DNA of 64,000 nt from Campylobacter concisus. Lineage in GTDB: Bacteria > Campylobacterota > Campylobacteria > Campylobacterales > Campylobacteraceae. The stretch spans positions 258,353 through 322,352 of the forward strand of contig NZ_CABPVS010000003.1 of NCBI RefSeq assembly GCF_902460845.1. The letters are read 5' to 3'. The notes below the pieces were generated by a model. It was given only the letters and a program-made list of their open reading frames with translations. It made no database searches and was not told the origin of the DNA. This document shows positions 7,967-17,488 of this stretch, piece by piece. Position 1 is the first letter of the stretch. Each line of letters begins with the position of its first letter. Position numbers and translations under genes: made by a program.

Positions 7967-9073
7967 TTAAGCTCGTTTAAATTTATAATAAAAGGTGCTA
8001 CCCTCGCCGTAGACGCTATCAACGCCGTATGTAATGCCATGTTTTTGGCAAATTTCACTGACGATATTTAGCCCAAGGCCAAAGCCGCCTTGGATTTCAT
8101 CCTCTCTGACGTATCTTTTCCAGACCTTTTTGACGTCCTTTATCCCCTTGCCAAAGTCTTGCACGCTAAGCTTTATGCGCTCATTCTCAAAGCTTAAATT
8201 TATTAGTATCTCGCTCTCTTTTTGACTGTATTTTATAGCGTTTGTGATGGTGTTGTCGATGATACGCTGAGCTTCGACCTTGCTTAGCATAGTAAATGCA
8301 TCGCTTGCCAAATTTGTCTTTACCACGATGTGCTTGACATCAGCCACGCTTGAGAGAAATTTCACTCGCTCTTTGACGTAGTCGCCTAAATTTAGCCTCT
8401 CAAGTGGGAATTTGATATAGCCTCGCTTTATGAAATACTCGACATCTTCGTAGGTTATTTGCATCTGTTTTAGGGCGTTTTTGATGCGAGTTATATACTT
8501 GTTTTCAAGCCCAAGCATCTCAAGATTCATACCAGCTACACCAAGTGGAGTCTTTAGCTCATGCATGGCGTCGTTAAAGAAGTTATTCATATATTTTTGA
8601 AACTCTTTATAAGGCTTAACGCTGCTTAGATATAAGAAATATACGATAAAAAGCACCGCTACAAGGATGACAAGGAGCATAAGTGCCGCTAGAAATATAC
8701 TTTTTTCATTATCAAGCTCTTTTTCAACGACAATGTAATAAGGCGTTTTATCCTTTATAAAAAAGCTTTTATAAAACAAGCAGCCATTTTCTTCAAGTGT
8801 TACAAATTTAAAGTTGCTTGGCTGCCTGGAGAGATTTGAAATAATTGGATTAAAATTTACATCATAGATCGCAAATTTATAATTTAAAGAAGGAGTTATA
8901 TTTTCATTTTTTAAAAACGAATTTTTGATAATAGTTTCATGCTTCATCGCACCAAAAAGAGCTTTTGAAGTGCTATTTTTTTGACTTAAATTTAAGATCA
9001 CAAAGCTTTGAAAACAAAAAAGCGACATTATCACAAATGTCGCTATGATCTGAACCTTAAAGCTCTTGTGCAT
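7967..9073 (-). CDS. Two-component sensor histidine kinase
   Basis: A 368-residue inner-membrane kinase. Membrane segments at about 8-28 and 127-150 enclose a periplasmic sensor of about 100 residues. The H-box is MHELKTPLGVAG with His171, followed by the N-box NTITNAIKYS and the ATP-lid glycine boxes DFGKGI and GGFGLGLNI. There is no clear HAMP domain. It overlaps the response regulator gene by 17 bp, so they form a pair. It resembles the Campylobacter DccS or CprS type kinases, but I cannot decide which. Confidence 0.92.
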   Translation of the reverse strand: MHKSFKVQIIATFVIMSLFCFQSFVILNLSQKNSTSKALFGAMKHETIIKNSFLKNENITPSLNYKFAIYDVNFNPIISNLSRQPSNFKFVTLEENGCLFYKSFFIKDKTPYYIVVEKELDNEKSIFLAALMLLVILVAVLFIVYFLYLSSVKPYKEFQKYMNNFFNDAMHELKTPLGVAGMNLEMLGLENKYITRIKNALKQMQITYEDVEYFIKRGYIKFPLERLNLGDYVKERVKFLSSVADVKHIVVKTNLASDAFTMLSKVEAQRIIDNTITNAIKYSQKESEILINLSFENERIKLSVQDFGKGIKDVKKVWKRYVREDEIQGGFGLGLNIVSEICQKHGITYGVDSVYGEGSTFYYKFKRA

Positions 9074-9725
9074 CTATCTTATAGCCTATACGCCTCTTTG
9101 AAGTGATAAAGTCACTAGTTGTTTTGTTTCTTATCTTTAAAACGTGCATTCTAATATCAGCGCCTTCTATTTCTTTGTCATTCCAGACAAGATCTCTTAG
9201 TTCTTCCATGCTGACGTAAGAATTTAGATGTGAAACTAGACACTCAACAAGTGCGACTTCTTTTGCACTAAGATCGACCATTTTGCCGTTTTTAAATAGC
9301 GCACGCTTGTTTAGATTAAAGCTAAACTCGTCATTGATCTTTACTATGTTCTTATCATCAGTACCATAGTATTTTCTCATAAGCTCAGTTACTCTAAATT
9401 TAAGCTCAGCAAGCTCAAATGGCTTTTTTAGGTATTCATTACAGCCAAGCTCATAGCCAATAGCCATATCGCCTATATCAACTAAAGATGTTGTTATCAT
9501 GATAGGAGCGTTTGGATTTAAACTCCTTATGTACTTGATAACTTCATGTCCATTTACACCAGGGACTTTTATATCAAGTATAAAAAGATGATAGAAATTT
9601 TTCTCTATCAGATCACACGCCTCTTGGCCATCGCTCACCGCTGTAACTTCATAACCAAGCGTCTGTAAAAACTCACAGACGCTCTCTTGAAACCCTAAAT
9701 CATCTTCTAAAAGTAAAATTTTCAA
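9057..9725 (-). CDS. OmpR/PhoB-family response regulator
   Basis: A 222-residue DNA-binding regulator. The receiver domain has the acidic pair E7/D8/D9, phospho-acceptor Asp51 (LFILDIKVPG), Thr near 79 and Lys101 (LKKPFEL). The C-terminal half is a winged helix with the typical LSAKEVALVECL and ending RRIGYKI. The start is TTG 9725, four bases after GGAG. It leads the operon with the kinase gene. It lies only 90 bp downstream of the reductase operon on the same strand, so read-through is possible. Confidence 0.93.
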   Translation of the reverse strand: MKILLLEDDLGFQESVCEFLQTLGYEVTAVSDGQEACDLIEKNFYHLFILDIKVPGVNGHEVIKYIRSLNPNAPIMITTSLVDIGDMAIGYELGCNEYLKKPFELAELKFRVTELMRKYYGTDDKNIVKINDEFSFNLNKRALFKNGKMVDLSAKEVALVECLVSHLNSYVSMEELRDLVWNDKEIEGADIRMHVLKIRNKTTSDFITSKRRIGYKIDAQEL

Positions 9726-9815
9726 ATCTCTCTCCTAAAAAATAAGTTTTATTAAGATTTAGCCCTATTGTAATATTTAATAGGTAAATTCAAAATTAAA
9801 ATTATTTTTTAAGCA

Positions 9816-10751
9816 TTAAATAAAAATTTGCCCTGCATAGACAATGTAATACCTTAGCAAAAAGACGCCACATATTACGAATAATGCGTTGATCACGGCA
9901 AATTCGCGTTTAAAATCATGCATCTTTAAAACGCTTAAGTCTAAAATGATAGGCAAAGCCATACCAAAACCAATAACGCCAATATAAAACATTAGCCCAA
10001 GAGAATTTGCGCTAAGCGCGTTTGCTACGCTCTCCGCACCACTTGTGCTTGCACTTTTTACAACCATAAACAGAGCAACTATGAGCAAAAACTCGGCAAT
10101 AATCGCAAAAAAATCAAATTTTAATAAATAGTGTGCAATATCGTTTTGTCTTTTTGCCTTATCTTTTAGCACGCCAACAAGTAGCGTAAATGCACCAGCA
10201 CAACTCAAGCCTGATACTAAAAATAATACCGGCAAGACCGATGTATTCCAAAGTGCGATCTTGTGAGCTGCACTTAGCAAAAAACCTGTATATGCACCAA
10301 CGCCAATGCCTAGGATAAAAAGCAAAATTTCAAGTAGGTTTGAAAGCTTGCTAGCAAAATTTGCAACCACGTCAAAAAGAGAAATTTTAAGCATTGCAAT
10401 CTCGTTTTTAAATGCACCAAGCGCGTATATAACGCTAAGAGGCGTATAGACTAGAAGCAGTGCAACGCCTATTGACATGACCGAGTCGAAGTTGTAAAGC
10501 AAAAGTATCCAGTAAAAGCTAAGCGGCTTGCCAAGATCAAGCACCAAAAGAGCAAGTCCAAGGACGATCGCCACTGGAGCGATAAGAGCAGCTGCTTTAA
10601 AGTAATAATTCTCTTTGCCATATTTTTTTGAAATAAGCACAGCAACGATGCTAGCACCCGCACTAAGTCCTGCTAAAAATAGATAAACGGCTATCGGCCA
10701 ACCCCAGTAAATTTCAGAGTATTGAGCTAGGCTTCCTGACATGTTATTCAT
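9816..10751 (-). CDS. NrfD/PsrC-type membrane quinol-interacting subunit
   Basis: A 311-residue protein with about eight or nine membrane helices, beginning EIYWGWPIAVYLFLAGLSAG, a recognisable NrfD/PsrC start. It should anchor the periplasmic reductase and pass electrons from menaquinol to the iron-sulfur subunit. The start at ATG 10751 has GGAG six bases upstream and overlaps the iron-sulfur subunit gene by 8 bp. It is the third gene of a PsrABC/PhsABC-type operon for polysulfide or thiosulfate reduction. The exact substrate cannot be read from this subunit. Confidence 0.9.
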   Translation of the reverse strand: MNNMSGSLAQYSEIYWGWPIAVYLFLAGLSAGASIVAVLISKKYGKENYYFKAAALIAPVAIVLGLALLVLDLGKPLSFYWILLLYNFDSVMSIGVALLLVYTPLSVIYALGAFKNEIAMLKISLFDVVANFASKLSNLLEILLFILGIGVGAYTGFLLSAAHKIALWNTSVLPVLFLVSGLSCAGAFTLLVGVLKDKAKRQNDIAHYLLKFDFFAIIAEFLLIVALFMVVKSASTSGAESVANALSANSLGLMFYIGVIGFGMALPIILDLSVLKMHDFKREFAVINALFVICGVFLLRYYIVYAGQIFI

Positions 10752-11307
10752 GGTGTGCTCCTTTTGTATTTGCGATCATCGCAAGTGAAGGTTTTGTATT
10801 TAGCTCCGCTTTTGGCAAGTAGTATTTACTCTCTTTTAATTTCTTTGAAATTTTAGAATTTTCATCATTTACATCGCCAAAAGTTAGGGCATTTGTAGGG
10901 CAGACGCTAACGCAAGCTGGCTCTTTGCCCTCTTCTAGCCTACTCTCATAGCAAAATGTGCATTTGCCTATCTCGCCATTTGGTAAGACGTAGCGAGCGT
11001 CGTATGGACAGGCTAGGATGCAGTATTTGCAACTAACACAAATTCTATGATCAAGCAGCGTAACGCCGTCAGCTGTTTTAAAGCTAGCGCCAGTTGGGCA
11101 AACCTCAACACAAGGTGCATCTTCGCACATAACGCAACTTTGACGTAAAAAGTCAGTCTTTAAATTTGGAAATGTCCCACTCATCTTCGCATGCACCTGC
11201 AAGCGGTAAAGCCCCCTCGGCACGTTGTTTGCACTTCTGCAAGCTACCGAGCAGCCTTGACAGCCGATGCATAAATTTTCATCATGTATCATCATATATT
11301 TTTTCAT
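10744..11307 (-). CDS. Four-cluster ferredoxin-like electron-transfer subunit (PsrB/PhsB type)
   Basis: A 187-residue protein with four [4Fe-4S] cysteine groups: CIGCQGCSVAC near the N-terminus, CVMCEDAPCVEVCP, CVSCKYCILACP, and a C-terminal CTFC/CVSVCP set. It carries electrons between the NrfD-type membrane subunit and the molybdopterin subunit. It has no signal peptide of its own, so it should be exported as a complex with the Tat-bearing catalytic subunit. The gene starts 9 bp after the catalytic gene and overlaps the membrane-subunit gene. Confidence 0.94.
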   Translation of the reverse strand: MKKYMMIHDENLCIGCQGCSVACRSANNVPRGLYRLQVHAKMSGTFPNLKTDFLRQSCVMCEDAPCVEVCPTGASFKTADGVTLLDHRICVSCKYCILACPYDARYVLPNGEIGKCTFCYESRLEEGKEPACVSVCPTNALTFGDVNDENSKISKKLKESKYYLPKAELNTKPSLAMIANTKGAHHE

Positions 11308-11316
11308 TTTCTATCC

Positions 11317-12999
11317 TTACGCTTTACTTATACTAACGCCAACATTTGTAACCATAGTCGCAGCCACTGGGCCTTCAGCTGGATTAAGAAGCACACTTGT
11401 GTTAAGCCCCACGTGATCTATGCTCTTAAGAGCTGGGGTGATGTGTCCAAAGCCGTGATAGATAAAGAGTGTATCTTCTCTAATGCCCTCAGTTACCATA
11501 AGCTTGCCCTTTTGCTCGCCAAATTTATTTTTCACCACGACCATGTCGCCATCACGTAAATTTTTACGTTTAGCTGTTTTTGGATTTATCCAGATAGGGC
11601 TATCACTCATAAGATCATGAAGCGACGGCACCGCCTGAGTATGTCCATTGGTATGAATAGGCGTTTTGCCACAAGTTAGACAAAGATCATGCCCATCAAA
11701 CGTGTCCATATCTTTATCATTTAGCGCGCCATATCCTGCAAACTGCGCTTCGACATCAGGCAAAAATAGCTCTATCTTGCCGCTTTTTGTTTTAAGCTTA
11801 GCCATATCGTCCATTAGTCCATTTTCACCTACAAATTTAGATGCGACTGGATATTTAGCGATAAATTTCTCAATCATGCCTTTTTCTCTAAACAAAATTC
11901 CCGGCTCATCCCACGTAATAAAGCCATCTTTTTCCAGCGCAGCAAGTAAATTTACATCTCCACCAGCTTGCTGCATCCTAAACTCACGTATGTCGTTCCA
12001 AGTGTAAAGCTCATCTATCTTCATGCGGCGTGCTAGCTCTCTAAAGATAAACGCTCCATCTTTTGTGTCGCCAACTGGATCAATAACCTTATTTCTTATC
12101 ATATAAGCTGGCTTTAGACCTGACTTATCCTCTATGCCCTCGTCGCGCTCAAGGTAGCTGCTCTCAGGCAAGATGACATCGGCAAAGGTCGCCATATCGT
12201 TTAGATAGATATCGCTTACTACGATGAGATCAAGCTTCTTCATCGCTTCTATGCTCTTCATCGTTTCAGCCACGTTTATGAGGTGGTTAAAGCGGATGTT
12301 AAACCAACCTTTTATGGCGTATGGTTTCTCGTTTAAGATAGCGTTATCTATATCCATCAAAACGCCGTGTTTTCTGCTTACAAATTTATGCGCTCCAGCC
12401 TCGCCAGCGAAGTCTAGTCTAGTGACTTTTGGCACTTTAAATTTATCATCTGGGTTTTTAAGGACTGGAAATTTATCCTCACCAACTAGCTTGTTAAAGG
12501 TTTTTGCATTTTTGCCACCAAAAAGACCGCCTTTGACCTCCCAGTTGCCCATCATCGCATTTGCCACCATGATGGCTTTTGTTCTCATATATTCAGCTCT
12601 TGTGGTAGTTGTCTTGTGACCAAAGTCTATGATGACTCTTGGAGCAGCTTTGTAAATTTCATCAGCGATGCGTCTAACATCACTTGCTTTTATGCCAGTG
12701 ATTGCCTCTTGCCACTCAGGCGTTTTGCCCTCGACGCTCTTTACGATCTCATCAAAGCCGGTTGTAAATTTCTCAATAAATTCTTTATCGTAAGTACCAT
12801 TTTGTATCCAACTGTTGATAAGTGCTAGAACAAAAGCGAGATCGGTGCCAGGTTTAACTGGTAGCCACTCATCAGCCTTTGAAGCTACAACGCTAAATCT
12901 TGGTTCAAGCACGAGCAACTTTGTATCTTTGCTGGCTGCAAATTTAGCAAGCTTTTTTGCATCAGCTATAACGATACCCTCAAAGAGGTTGTGCCCCAA
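11317..12999 (-). CDS. Molybdopterin oxidoreductase (PsrA/PhsA type), C-terminal part downstream of a frameshift
   Basis: This reading frame encodes about 560 residues of a periplasmic molybdo-bis(MGD) reductase. It begins in the middle of the fold at GHNLFEGI, which in the family directly follows the VVNFG segment that ends the upstream frame. It contains the MGD-binding ADVILPESSYLERDEG region and the C-terminal HTNGHTQAVPSLHDL and GFGH segments. It has no signal peptide, no Fe-S motif and no ribosome-binding site at its nominal TTG start. It cannot be an independent gene: it is the remainder of the gene at 12980-13591, displaced by one base in a G run. Joined, the protein would be about 758 residues, close to Wolinella PsrA. 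Confidence 0.88.
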   Translation of the reverse strand: MGHNLFEGIVIADAKKLAKFAASKDTKLLVLEPRFSVVASKADEWLPVKPGTDLAFVLALINSWIQNGTYDKEFIEKFTTGFDEIVKSVEGKTPEWQEAITGIKASDVRRIADEIYKAAPRVIIDFGHKTTTTRAEYMRTKAIMVANAMMGNWEVKGGLFGGKNAKTFNKLVGEDKFPVLKNPDDKFKVPKVTRLDFAGEAGAHKFVSRKHGVLMDIDNAILNEKPYAIKGWFNIRFNHLINVAETMKSIEAMKKLDLIVVSDIYLNDMATFADVILPESSYLERDEGIEDKSGLKPAYMIRNKVIDPVGDTKDGAFIFRELARRMKIDELYTWNDIREFRMQQAGGDVNLLAALEKDGFITWDEPGILFREKGMIEKFIAKYPVASKFVGENGLMDDMAKLKTKSGKIELFLPDVEAQFAGYGALNDKDMDTFDGHDLCLTCGKTPIHTNGHTQAVPSLHDLMSDSPIWINPKTAKRKNLRDGDMVVVKNKFGEQKGKLMVTEGIREDTLFIYHGFGHITPALKSIDHVGLNTSVLLNPAEGPVAATMVTNVGVSISKA

Positions 13000-13591
13000 A
13001 ATTTACAACATATTTTGCATTTGCAAAGTCCCTTTTTAGTTTAGCTATGCCATACATCTGCTCACAGACCATTTGGTAGGTGATCGGGCAGCATGAAAAG
13101 TGGGAAAAGCAGTTTGGCGAGCCGTAAGCTGAGGCAAAATTTACCATCAGCTTATGCGTTTGCGAGCTTTTACAGGTAAATACAAAGCTTTCAGGGCCAT
13201 ACTTTTGCTTGATATCAAGCATCTTTGAAGCGACATAGTCAAGCGCCTCGTCCCAGCTAACCTCACGCCACTTGTTCTCACCTCTTTCACCAGCTCTAAT
13301 TAACGGCTTTTTGATCCTATTTTCATCATAAAGCTGACTAAGGCCTGAGCCGCCTCTTGCACAAAGAGAGGTTGCCGTGCCGCCAGCTTTTGGATTGCCA
13401 CTTAAGAAGCGAACTTTGCCATCAACGACTTTTGCTTCGATAGGACACCTTGAAGAGCACATCTCACAAAAGCTATGAACGTGCTTTTCACCTCCATTTG
13501 TAGCACCTTGCAAAACACCACCTGATAGAGATGATGCAGCTGCGCTAACTCCTGCACTGAATTTTAAAAATTCTCGTCTATTTAAGCTCAT
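12980..13591 (-). CDS. Molybdopterin oxidoreductase (PsrA/PhsA type), N-terminal fragment
   Basis: It encodes the start of the catalytic subunit of a sulfur-compound reductase. A twin-arginine signal (NRREFLKFSAG) directs Tat export. The [4Fe-4S] motif CEMCSSRCP with a fourth cysteine in LCARGGSG follows, and a SCC segment at about residues 166-168 may include the molybdenum-ligand cysteine. After VVNFG the frame reads AQPL and stops at 12980. Removing one G from the run of four (CCCC at 12994-12997 on the + strand) restores GHNLFEG and the rest of the enzyme. As written, the gene is broken and the operon would lack an active catalytic subunit. Confidence 0.88.
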   Translation of the reverse strand: MSLNRREFLKFSAGVSAAASSLSGGVLQGATNGGEKHVHSFCEMCSSRCPIEAKVVDGKVRFLSGNPKAGGTATSLCARGGSGLSQLYDENRIKKPLIRAGERGENKWREVSWDEALDYVASKMLDIKQKYGPESFVFTCKSSQTHKLMVNFASAYGSPNCFSHFSCCPITYQMVCEQMYGIAKLKRDFANAKYVVNFGAQPL

Positions 13592-13883
13592 CTTTCTCCC
13601 TTTAAAGATATTTGCCTTTAGTTATTCTAGTATTTAAAGTTGAAAATAAAATTAAATTTTACTTAATATTTATATTTAGATTTTTAGTTTTAAAAAATGA
13701 GCATTCTAATATCAAAATGAATAAAATTCTAAAAATGATAGATTTAATTAATATAATTTTTAACGCGATCTTATAAAAATTTTGAATATAAAATTTTGAT
13801 TAAGGATTTTGAATAGAAATTAAAAATTTTAAAGGGATTTAAAAAGCCGAGAGAGATCTCGGCTTAAGTTTGATTTAAAATAC
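13592..13883. other. AT-rich promoter region of the reductase operon plus dcu terminator
   Basis: About 290 bp between the Tat-reductase start and the dcu stop. I see no gene. The left part should hold the promoter for the PsrA-type operon on the minus strand. The right part holds the hairpin at 13844-13865. Confidence 0.5.
13844..13865 (-). terminator. Rho-independent terminator after the dcu gene
   Basis: A perfect 9-bp stem, AAGCCGAGA with TCTCGGCTT, loop GAGA. On the minus strand it is followed by a T-rich run. It lies about 19 bp beyond the dcu stop codon. Confidence 0.85.
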
Positions 13884-15371
13884 TTATAAAAGTATCGGAG
13901 CTATCAAAAATCCAAGTGCGACAGAAAAAGCAATAGCTAAAACACCTGGAATAAAAAATGAGTGGTTAAATATATATTTACCTATCCTAGTTGTTCCAGT
14001 ATCATCCATTTGAACGGCTCCAAGAAGTGTCGGATATGTTGGCAACACAAACAATGCTGAAACTGCAGCAAATGATGCAACCAAAATATATGCATCGCCG
14101 TTATTTGCAGCAGTTAAACCAAGTGCGGCTATAACTGTAGGAATAAGTGCCTTTGCGGTAGCAGCTTGAGAATAAAGAAGCATACTAGCAAAAAATAGCG
14201 CAACAGCTAGCATAAATGGATAGTCTTTAACAAAATCACCTGCAAAATTTTTGATCGCATCGGTGTGATTTACCACAAAAGTATCTCCAAGCCACGCTAC
14301 ACCTAGCACGCAGACGCACGCGGTCATACCGCTTTTAAATGTAGCTGTATTAAATAGCTTATCGACTTTAACGCCACAAGTTAGTGTGATTAAAGTAGCG
14401 ATAACTAGCATAAAGCTCATAATAGCGTTATCTCTAGTTAATACCAACACCTTTGTAGGCTTATCTGGATCTTCTACATATTTTACATTAGTAGTTGAGT
14501 CAGTTTTGACTTTTATATCTTTTGCGACAAGTTCATTAAATTTATCTGGACTTTTGGTCTCATAAATTTTTTCATAGCCTGTTACATAGCTTGGTTTTAT
14601 CCAGCCTACGTTTTTACTAATAGCAGTAGCATATAAAACGACAGAGATAACACCAACTAGGAATATTAAAACAGATAGTTTAGCTCCTTTTGGAAGCTCT
14701 TTTTTCTCTTCGATTTTAACATCTTTGATTAGCCCTTCTTTAAGTCTTCTTTGATACTCTTTATCGCTACTTAGATCAAGGTTATAAAATATATTTATAA
14801 CAAGAGCTGTTAGCATACAACCAATAAAAGTTGTAGGTATCCAGATAGCTAATAGTAATGGATAGCTGATGCCAAGTCCACCCAAAGCATGCTCACCAGC
14901 CATAAATACAACCGCTGCTGAAACTGGGCTTGCAGTAATGGCTATCTGACTAGCAACAACAGCTATACTAAGAGGCGCGCTAGGCTTAATATTTTGCGTC
15001 TTTGCAACTTCAGTAATAACTGGAATCATAGAAAATGCTGTGTGTCCAGTACCAGCAAATACAGTTAGCAAGTAAGTGACAACTGGGGCTAAGAAATTTA
15101 TGTATTTTGGATGTTTTCTTAGTATCCCTTCGGCTATTTGCACTAAATAATCAAGACCACCAGCTACTTGCATCGCTGTAATAGCAGCTATAACGGACAT
15201 GATGATTAAAATAACATCCCAAGGTATACTACCTGCTTTTAATCCAAGTCCTAAAGTTAAAACTACGACGCCAATGCCACCAGCATAACCAATGGCCATA
15301 CCGCCTAGTCTAACACCCAAGAATATCGCACCAAAGAGTACGATCAACTGTAATATCAATGAAATATCCAT
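13884..15371 (-). CDS. Anaerobic C4-dicarboxylate transporter, Dcu family
   Basis: A 495-residue inner-membrane carrier with about ten to twelve membrane helices and the Dcu-type stretches AGTGHTAFSMIPVI and QIAITASPVSAAVVF. Dcu proteins exchange or take up fumarate, malate, aspartate and succinate during anaerobic growth. A soluble insertion at about 195-300 carries charged sequence, longer than in E. coli DcuA or DcuB as I recall them. DcuA and DcuB cannot be separated by eye. It lies 91 bp downstream of aspA on the same strand, and a functional link with frdCAB is likely. Confidence 0.93.
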   Translation of the reverse strand: MDISLILQLIVLFGAIFLGVRLGGMAIGYAGGIGVVVLTLGLGLKAGSIPWDVILIIMSVIAAITAMQVAGGLDYLVQIAEGILRKHPKYINFLAPVVTYLLTVFAGTGHTAFSMIPVITEVAKTQNIKPSAPLSIAVVASQIAITASPVSAAVVFMAGEHALGGLGISYPLLLAIWIPTTFIGCMLTALVINIFYNLDLSSDKEYQRRLKEGLIKDVKIEEKKELPKGAKLSVLIFLVGVISVVLYATAISKNVGWIKPSYVTGYEKIYETKSPDKFNELVAKDIKVKTDSTTNVKYVEDPDKPTKVLVLTRDNAIMSFMLVIATLITLTCGVKVDKLFNTATFKSGMTACVCVLGVAWLGDTFVVNHTDAIKNFAGDFVKDYPFMLAVALFFASMLLYSQAATAKALIPTVIAALGLTAANNGDAYILVASFAAVSALFVLPTYPTLLGAVQMDDTGTTRIGKYIFNHSFFIPGVLAIAFSVALGFLIAPILL

Positions 15372-15413
15372 TGAAAACTCCTCTATTAAATTTTATAACT
15401 AAAATTTTTACTT

Positions 15414-15439
15414 AAGCGTGTCAGAATTTTGACACGCTT
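15414..15439. terminator. Hairpin between aspA and the dcu gene
   Basis: A perfect 10-bp stem, AAGCGTGTCA with TGACACGCTT, and a six-base loop. The T-run follows on the plus strand, although both flanking genes are on the minus strand. It may act as a weak attenuator or processing site that sets the aspA:dcu ratio rather than as a full terminator. Confidence 0.6.
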
Positions 15440-15462
15440 TTAATAATACTTTGCTTAAATTT

Positions 15463-16863
15463 TTACCTAACCATGCTTGGATTTAGCATATTTTTTGGCT
15501 CTAAAATTTTATCGATCTCTTCTTTGCTTAGATAGCCTCTCTCTAGGCAGATATCGCCAACTGCTTTACCTGTTTGCAAAGCTTCTTTAGCGATGCTTGC
15601 AGATTTTTCGTAACCAATGTATGGGTTAAACGCAGTTACGATACCAACTGAGCCTAGAACTAATTTTAAGCAAGCGTCTGGATTTGCTGTTAGTTTTCTT
15701 ACAGCTTTTTCAGCTAGTGTTTTCATCGCGTTTTCAAGGATAAATATAGAGTTAAATAATGCATAAGCGATGCCTGGCTCAAATGCATTTAGCTCAAATT
15801 CGCCTCTTTCTGAGCAAAGCATGATAGTTACGTCGTTGCCGATTACTTCATAGCACGCTTCGCCTACGACCTCAGCAATAACTGGGTTTACTTTGCCTGG
15901 CATGATTGAGCTGCCTGGTTGCATTTGCGGTAAATTTATCTCGCCAAGACCGCATCTTGGGCCTGAATTCATCAAACGAAGGTCATTTGCGATTTTTGAA
16001 AGTCTAACAGCTGCAGTTTTTAACGCACCACTTACGTGAACGAAGTCTGCTGTATCTTGTGTAGCTGCTATGAAATCATCAGCTTTTTTGAAATCAACAC
16101 CAGTGATATCTTTTAACTTTTTAACAACCACATTTTTATAATCAGGATGGCAGTTGATACCTGTACCAATCGCAGTTGCACCCATATTTAGATATGTCAT
16201 TGATTCGCGTGCAGCTGTGATCTTTTCTATATCGCTCTTAATATAGCTTGCAAATGCGTTAAATGTATTTCCAAGTGTTGTAGGAACTGCGTCCTCAAGC
16301 TCAGTTCTACCCATTTTAATGATATCTTTAAAATCTTTTGCTTTTTTTTCAAGTTCGTCTTTTAGTAGATTCATCGCAGCAAGCAAATCAGTAAGTTTTG
16401 CGTAAGTTGCTACTTTTATTGAGCTTGGGTAAGTGTCGTTTGTGCTTTGTCCAAGGTTTGTATGATCGTTTGGATGGATGTATTGATACTCACCTTTTTT
16501 ATGACCCATGCTCTCAAGTGCGATATTTGTAATAACTTCGTTTGCATTCATATTTGTACTTGTTCCAGCACCACCTTGGACCATATCAACCACAAATTGA
16601 TCTAAAAACTCACCAGCTATTACTCTATCAGCGGCTTTTGCTAGCGTATCAGCGATCTTAGGGTCTAAAACGCCAACCTCTTTATTTGCAAGTGCAGCTG
16701 CTTTTTTAATTTGTGCAAATGCTTTTACAAAGTATGGATACTCTTTTAAAGTTCTACCGCTCATGTGAAAATTTTCGGTAGCTCTAAATGTTTGGATACC
16801 ATAATAAAAATCGTCAGAGATTTCCAACTCACCTATAAAATCGTGTTCTTTTCTGGTTGCCAT
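15463..16863 (-). CDS. aspA: Aspartate ammonia-lyase
   Basis: AspA deaminates aspartate to fumarate and ammonia, a major entry of amino acids into Campylobacter metabolism. The fumarase/aspartase superfamily signature GSSIMPGKVNP is present, with the upstream GGAGTSTNMNANEVI and TNDTYPSS substrate-binding segments. An ATG at 16869 has its ribosome-binding site one base away. ATG 16863 has AAGGAG at the right seven-base spacing, so I start there (MATRKEHDF, 466 residues). It is probably co-transcribed with the dcu gene. Confidence 0.96.
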   Translation of the reverse strand: MATRKEHDFIGELEISDDFYYGIQTFRATENFHMSGRTLKEYPYFVKAFAQIKKAAALANKEVGVLDPKIADTLAKAADRVIAGEFLDQFVVDMVQGGAGTSTNMNANEVITNIALESMGHKKGEYQYIHPNDHTNLGQSTNDTYPSSIKVATYAKLTDLLAAMNLLKDELEKKAKDFKDIIKMGRTELEDAVPTTLGNTFNAFASYIKSDIEKITAARESMTYLNMGATAIGTGINCHPDYKNVVVKKLKDITGVDFKKADDFIAATQDTADFVHVSGALKTAAVRLSKIANDLRLMNSGPRCGLGEINLPQMQPGSSIMPGKVNPVIAEVVGEACYEVIGNDVTIMLCSERGEFELNAFEPGIAYALFNSIFILENAMKTLAEKAVRKLTANPDACLKLVLGSVGIVTAFNPYIGYEKSASIAKEALQTGKAVGDICLERGYLSKEEIDKILEPKNMLNPSMVR

Positions 16864-17004
16864 AACCATTCTCCTTATAAAAAATGTATTAATGAAATTA
16901 TATAGATATTTAATATTTTAAATATTAATTACTACTTTATTTTTTTAAGCTTTGACTTTTAACCTAGATAAAACGACTTTTGGAGAAAAATTTATAGTAG
17001 CTTT

Positions 17005-17030
17005 TAAGCTATATTTAATAATATAGCTTA
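17005..17030. promoter_or_regulatory. Inverted repeat upstream of aspA
   Basis: TAAGCTATAT and ATATAGCTTA form a perfect 10-bp dyad around TTAATA, about 140 bp before the aspA start. There is no T-run beside it, so an operator or an RNA hairpin in a long leader is as likely as a terminator. Confidence 0.35.
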
Positions 17031-17488
17031 GATAAATTGTTATTTAAATAATAATATCACTTTTTTATTATATAAAAAGCTCGTAATTAGCTCAAATTTA
17101 TTTAAATTTTTAAGCTTAAAAGGTAAATATATAGAAAAATAACATAAAATAAATATTAAATCACACTTTTTATATCCAAAAATATAAAAAATAAAGTTAA
17201 ATTTTATTTCTAATATTACTTTAGAAAGTAAAAACTAAGTAAATATCGCCATATTGCAAAGTAAATTTATTAAATTTTTAAGTAGAGCCCTTAAACTAAG
17301 CATTATAAAAATATTATTTAATAAATTTTATTTTACAAATCTTACTAATACTTTAGAAATTTCTTATTAATTTTCTTTCTTGTTTATAAAGTCTTTTTAC
17401 TGGATTTTGATAATTTTTATAAGCTATTTTTAATTTATATGGTTAGATTAATACTTGCAAGAATTTATAGTAAATATAAAAATTTTAA

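Noticed and set aside
12994-12997. Phase-variable homopolymer in the reductase gene
   Set aside because: A run of only four bases is too short for the usual Campylobacter poly-G switching, so I treat it as a frameshift or error rather than phase variation.
12224-13039. Several plus-strand ORFs opposite the molybdopterin reductase
   Set aside because: Antisense shadows without start signals or recognisable domains.
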